A DNA stretch of 64,000 bases from Thoreauomyces humboldtii (taxonomy: Eukaryota > Chytridiomycota > Chytridiomycetes > Spizellomycetales > Powellomycetaceae). The stretch lies in NCBI GenBank assembly GCA_027596035.1, contig JADGJA010000022.1, positions 1 to 64,000 on the forward strand, in the 5' to 3' direction. Of the stretch, positions 59,614 to 64,000 are shown one piece after another (position 1 is the stretch's first letter; each line of letters opens with the position of its first letter). Below the pieces are notes generated by a model. That model did not search any database. It was not told the DNA's origin and saw only the letters and a list, made by a program, of their open reading frames with translations. The position numbers were made by a program, and so were the translations under genes.

Positions 59614-62600
59614 ATGCCAAAGCAATATGATGATCCACTCGAGCCGACTTCATCCGAGCACTCCCGCCTCGACATTCCTGCCAGCCTCGCTAGCCAGTCC
59701 AATGCCGGTTCCATATCTCTCAGCTCCCTCGGCCTCAGCACTGCCAGTCTGGACTCTGATGTCTCCGACGATCTCCCTCCATCCGAAGCCCTCATCCTTC
59801 CCTGGCGACACATCCTGAAAAAGGTCCGAGCGCGGGCCTCATCCTCTCACCACGCGGCCACCGCGAGCGTCCTTCCTACCACCATCCCGCACGGCTTCCA
59901 GATATCTCGCAACCTACCCCACCCGAGACCAACTCTTCGTTCCGCGATCTATATACCAGGCATCCAGGATCGCATCGCCAGCGTCGATTCGCATTTCGTA
60001 CATCTGTGGCGAAATTCGACAAAGGTCTCCAGCACGCCGCTGGCATCGAATGCGAAGGGTCCGAGACCGGCTATCAGTGGAATGTGCCAGTGGGTGTTCT
60101 GCGCGGATCTCAAGGTGCTCTTCATTGCAACGGCGCATCTGGAGATCAAGGTGGGTGAACCGATTGCTCAGACTTGTAATGTTGTGCTTGGAGCGAATTT
60201 GAACTCTGGACAACCGCTTCGCCAGCTGCTCAGTCCTACATTCGAGGAGTTGACCCTGGTATCAAGTCCCAAGCCCGTGCTCAGGTACTTCTTTGCTTGA
60301 CACATCTTGTTGCTTCTGCTCTCCGCCATGAGTCTTGTCTTACATTCGAGTTCGACAGCCTTGAGTTCTTGGAAGAGGCCAGCGAGCTGGTCGCTGGCGG
60401 GGCCGGGAATATAAGGGTAAGAGGCCCTCTCGACTGAAGTTTAACTGTTACGCTGAGCTGATCTACGCACTCATTCAGATATGGAAAATCAAACGAAGTC
60501 CAGATTTGTGAGTTTGGTTCCTGGAATATCCCATTCCGGCAATTGCCCCTCTGACAAATTCGCATAGGGCCTGTCCGCTTCGATTTGACGGCTGCCGACT
60601 GACGATCGAAGACCTCCATGACGAGGACTGGGTCTCGCAGACAATCTACAGTGCGCAGGCAGATCAACTGTTCGCAGCTGTCGGGAACGACGTTTACGTG
60701 GGTTTTCATCGTAGATGCGCAAAGCCAGCAATGTCGAGTCTTTCATCTGACTTGATGGCTCCGCGAATACTTAGATATATGATTATCAGACGGGAGAACG
60801 AGTCGAAACGATCCGGGAAGCTCACGAACTGTCCATTACCGCCATGCTCATCTTTGAGCCCTTCGGGTACCTTATCACGGCATCCCGAGACTCCACAAGT
60901 ATGCGGAACCATTAGACAGCTACGACTTCACTACTGCCGGACGTTGACGCAATGTTCTTATTTTTTTTCCACACAGTCAAGATCTTCAACCGACAGAACA
61001 ATCTGATTCACAGATTGCATGATCACACGCACGCGGTCACGGGGCTGGCCATCATACCTCCTCCCGAAGGCAACAAGCAGAGTGGGAACAAGAGTCTGGC
61101 CGCTCTATCCGCTACGCCGTTCTTTCTTTCTTGCTCGCTGGACGGGACGGTGAGAATGTGGAATGCCGACAGCGGGGTGTGTGTATACTGGTGAGCCTGA
61201 GACAGCTCAAGGGCCCGTTGACGCGCATGATTCTGAACTACAGTTGCTCAAGTCTGCAGACACCTAACGAATGCTTGGGCGTGGAATGGATGAAAGGCGA
61301 CACATTCATGCATTGGGCAAAGGACCACATAACCGTGTGGAGCCTCAATAGGTTCTTCTCCACATTCACGCACACTCGGTAAATGAACTCTGATCTTACT
61401 ACACCGGAACATATGAGCGAGCGCTGATTTCCACTTGCGTCAGATCCGCAATAACGACACTGCAACGGTTGGAGATACCTGGGTACCCTGCTCGTGTTCT
61501 CGCCGCAGCCGAAGACGGATCCTTGCGCATCGTGTCGCCGGTCACTGGCGTGGTTCTGACTATTGGATTCCCGGTCATGAACGACATGATCACAAGGGCT
61601 GCTCTCTATGACATCACGCAAAGTAAGAGTTTGAGTCGTTAGACGCATGTCCAGTCAACATATTTTTGAAGTTCCGGTGCGTTTCCACTTGCAGATCGAG
61701 CGTGGCTTCTGCTTGACAACGGGGATCTTGCTGCCTACAGCACTGCCACTAACCCGTGCGAGATTGTGGCGGAGACCACACATACACGTAGGAAAACTTT
61801 TAATCAGGATCTCCTTTTTATGAGCGAAGTACTTATGCTTCTTTTTAGCCGGTAGAGCGCGGATCTGTTGCATGGCTCCACTGTCTCCAGTCCCTCCCGC
61901 ACCCTACCCGTTCAGCACGGCCCGGCCGCCACCAACCGTGTACGGACTTTGGGGAGGTTGCGATGCCGGGCAGATTGTCCTTGTCGACGTAAGGGATGCG
62001 GCTCGTCAGGAAATCGTCATGCAGGTCAGAATGGGTTTCCGGTTGGTTCCGTCTGAGCAAGCTCTGAAGTCTAAGGGACTCACTAGGGCCATGCCGGGGA
62101 AATCGTCAGTATTTTATGGGATGCCTGCAATCAGAGGCTTTTTACCAGCGGGATGGGTAAGTCATATGAGCTTGTTATATCGATTGGGCATGGACTTACA
62201 TACAATGCTAGATCGCGTCATCAAGGTCTGGACCATTGCATTCCCTACGGCCTCTGCACTCAATGTTTCCGTCGATCCAACAGCGGACGCTTTGGTCGTA
62301 TGGACGGCTCTCTCGGCTCCCGCAACCGTCACGTTAACACTCGTATGCTGTATCAGCGTTCCGTACGGTTATGCAACGCACATGAGTTGGTGCCAGTCCA
62401 AGAGCATCTTGGCGCTCGCAACAAACGAGTTTCGTCTTTGTACGGTCCCTCTCGGTGCAGATGGCGTCGCTAGCGGTAAGACCAAGGAGGAGCTGAGGTG
62501 GACGTGCTGTCGGGAACATTTAGAAATTCTAAAAACAAGTTTATGACGGTCAAGCAGGTACACCTAAAAGCCACTCGCGAGACGATGACCACACTCGTAG

Positions 62601-64000
62601 CGTCACGGATTTGACTGCATGTAGTGGCACAGGCATCATCGCCTCGGGGAGCACGGACGGCACTGTAAAGATCTGGGATGCAAGCGAAAGTCATCTTTTG
62701 AGGTAAGAGATCGACTAAAAAGCCCAACACCATCCCGATGTTTGAAGCTGACTGCATAATGATTGTCGCCTCAGGGAGATACAGTTTAATTATGCCGTGT
62801 CTAGCGTTACATTTGCCAATCCGCGAGGCGACCTTCTGATTGGCCTTCCTGAGGAAATCGTTCTCGTTCGCGTGCAGGACTACCTGCCTCCAGCTCTCTT
62901 GCGTGTGCTTCTCGATAAACAACCCTGGATTGATGACGTGGTCGAAGACCCCACGACCTTTGATTCGGGTCTGGACTTTTGGGGTCTATATCGCGGAGGA
63001 GAGGACAAGGACGGAGTACCATGGCATGTCGGAAGAAAGTATATTCTTCTTCTTATGTATCCTTGCAGTTCAAACAACCGGAGCTTACAAAGGCATAACA
63101 CAGAGAGGTCGAAGAGGATCAAAGTGATGTTGAGCGAAACATGGAGGATGTTGAGAGGAGACTTGGAGAGCACGTGGAGGTATGAAGTTTGCTGCTGCAC
63201 AGTCGCAAGTCGCAGAACTCTATTCGGACTAATGTGTCCCCCTCTCAGGCCCAGGAGCATCACAACCATCTCCTGCAGGTAGAGATGTCGACAACAGCAC
63301 AGTTCCGTCCCGCCCCCGTCACCATGCCCGCCACTCCTCTTGAAGCTGGAGGAACGTCCCGTAGAGTTTCTCGAGATCTATCTTACTTCCGCCACGCTTC
63401 GTTTGCCACCACGTTTGTGGAAGTTTGGCAAGAAAGTATTGATCGACGGAACAGTTATCTGATGGAACAAGAGCGTAAAAACGCTTCCATGATCAAGGAC
63501 GTGCATGACTGGGGCGATGGACGGCCAAAGATGGTAGAGTGACATATCGGAAAAGTTGCGCCTTGTATGTGTCTCTATTCTGCGTTTCTAATCGAGGAGT
63601 TGATTCGCCAGCTTTTCAACAAACCGAAGGTCAAAATTGATTAGGAATTGCATTGAAAATTTAACGAGTGCTCATCACCTGCGTTCCGATACATTAGGCT
63701 GCTCCCCTTGTCCAGGCGCCACCTAAGCACCCTCGCGATGCTCTGACTGACTTCAAGGAAGCCACCACTGAGACTCGCCGAGGCTCCCTCTCTTCCAGGC
63801 ATGAAGACGGTGCTAGTACTTCTAAGGTTTCTTGGTCGTTCAGGGAAGGTTGTGACGTTGCGTGGATCCGAAACTTACATGTTACATTCCAGGTTACAAA
63901 GCCTCTCCGACCTCGGCGCAAGATTAATGACGGGGAGATGGCAACTTTGGTCGACGAAGATGAAGAAGTGTGTGCATAGCGCTTAGACTGTCCATGAAGG
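59614..64000 (+). CDS. WD40-repeat protein, possibly cilium-associated (WDR87/97-like), 3' end outside the window
   Basis: Eighteen exons join in phase for 1,033 residues before the window ends: 59614-60284, 60359-60416, 60479-60507, 60568-60697, 60775-60898, 60977-61190, 61244-61378, 61444-61622, 61695-61787, 61849-62024, 62087-62156, 62212-62475, 62558-62702, 62775-63038, 63104-63179, 63249-63533, 63716-63826, 63893-63967 (GTGTGT donor follows). WD repeats are clear: LVAGGAGNIRIWKI, YLITASRDSTIKIFNRQ, FLSCSLDGTVRMWNADSG, HAGEIVSILWDACNQRLFTS with GMDRVIKVWTI, and IIASGSTDGTVKIWDAS. An EF-rich coiled stretch (exon 15) and a charged tail follow. The pattern of two propellers and then GDLLIGLPEEIVLVRVQDYL recalls large ciliary WD proteins, but that assignment is from memory and tentative. 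The first 100 residues are disordered. Confidence 0.75.

Overview
The window reads as nuclear DNA of a flagellated (zoosporic) fungus, most likely a chytrid. Intron-rich genes with short introns (mostly 50-110 nt, GT..AG) code for a fungal-type housekeeping set (mitochondrial phosphatidylserine decarboxylase, PHS1-type dehydratase, XPA/Rad14, ribosomal proteins). They sit beside two giant dynein heavy-chain genes that only a cilium-bearing organism would need. No bacterial, viral, organellar, CRISPR or transposon features were recognised. All exon models come from reading splice sites and checking codon phase by hand; no search was run.

Layout. 0-9 kb: a membrane SH3 protein (+), eL30 (-), a long non-coding divergent spacer, a family-2 glycosyltransferase (+) and an intronless NOL1/NOP2/Sun RNA methyltransferase (+). 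9-23.5 kb: a divergent dynein heavy chain (-) whose AAA1 Walker A and B motifs are destroyed, as in a DNHD1-like protein. 24-34 kb: uL2 (+), a type II membrane glycosyltransferase of PLOD/procollagen type (-), a bromodomain-ankyrin protein with an Rsc4-like tail (-), a PB1-SAM adaptor (+), PHS1 (-) and an unknown protein (+). 34-41 kb: XPA/RAD14 (-), PSD1 (-) and a DH-PH-FYVE-FYVE Rho exchange factor (+). 41-55 kb: a complete axonemal inner-arm dynein heavy chain (-) with all motor motifs. 55.7-64 kb: a ribosomal-L1-fold nucleolar protein (-), a disordered unknown (+) and a long WD40-repeat protein (+) that runs off the end of the window.

How the genes relate. The two dyneins, and perhaps the WD40 protein, form a loose flagellar neighbourhood. 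uL2, eL30, the L1-domain protein and the RNA methyltransferase serve ribosomes or RNA. PHS1 and PSD1 serve lipid synthesis, and the two glycosyltransferases act in the secretory or membrane system. Many genes are arranged as close head-to-head pairs (PHS1/unknown 218 bp, RSC-like/PB1-SAM 235 bp, PSD1/RhoGEF 442 bp), which suggests shared promoters. I saw no operon-like logic.
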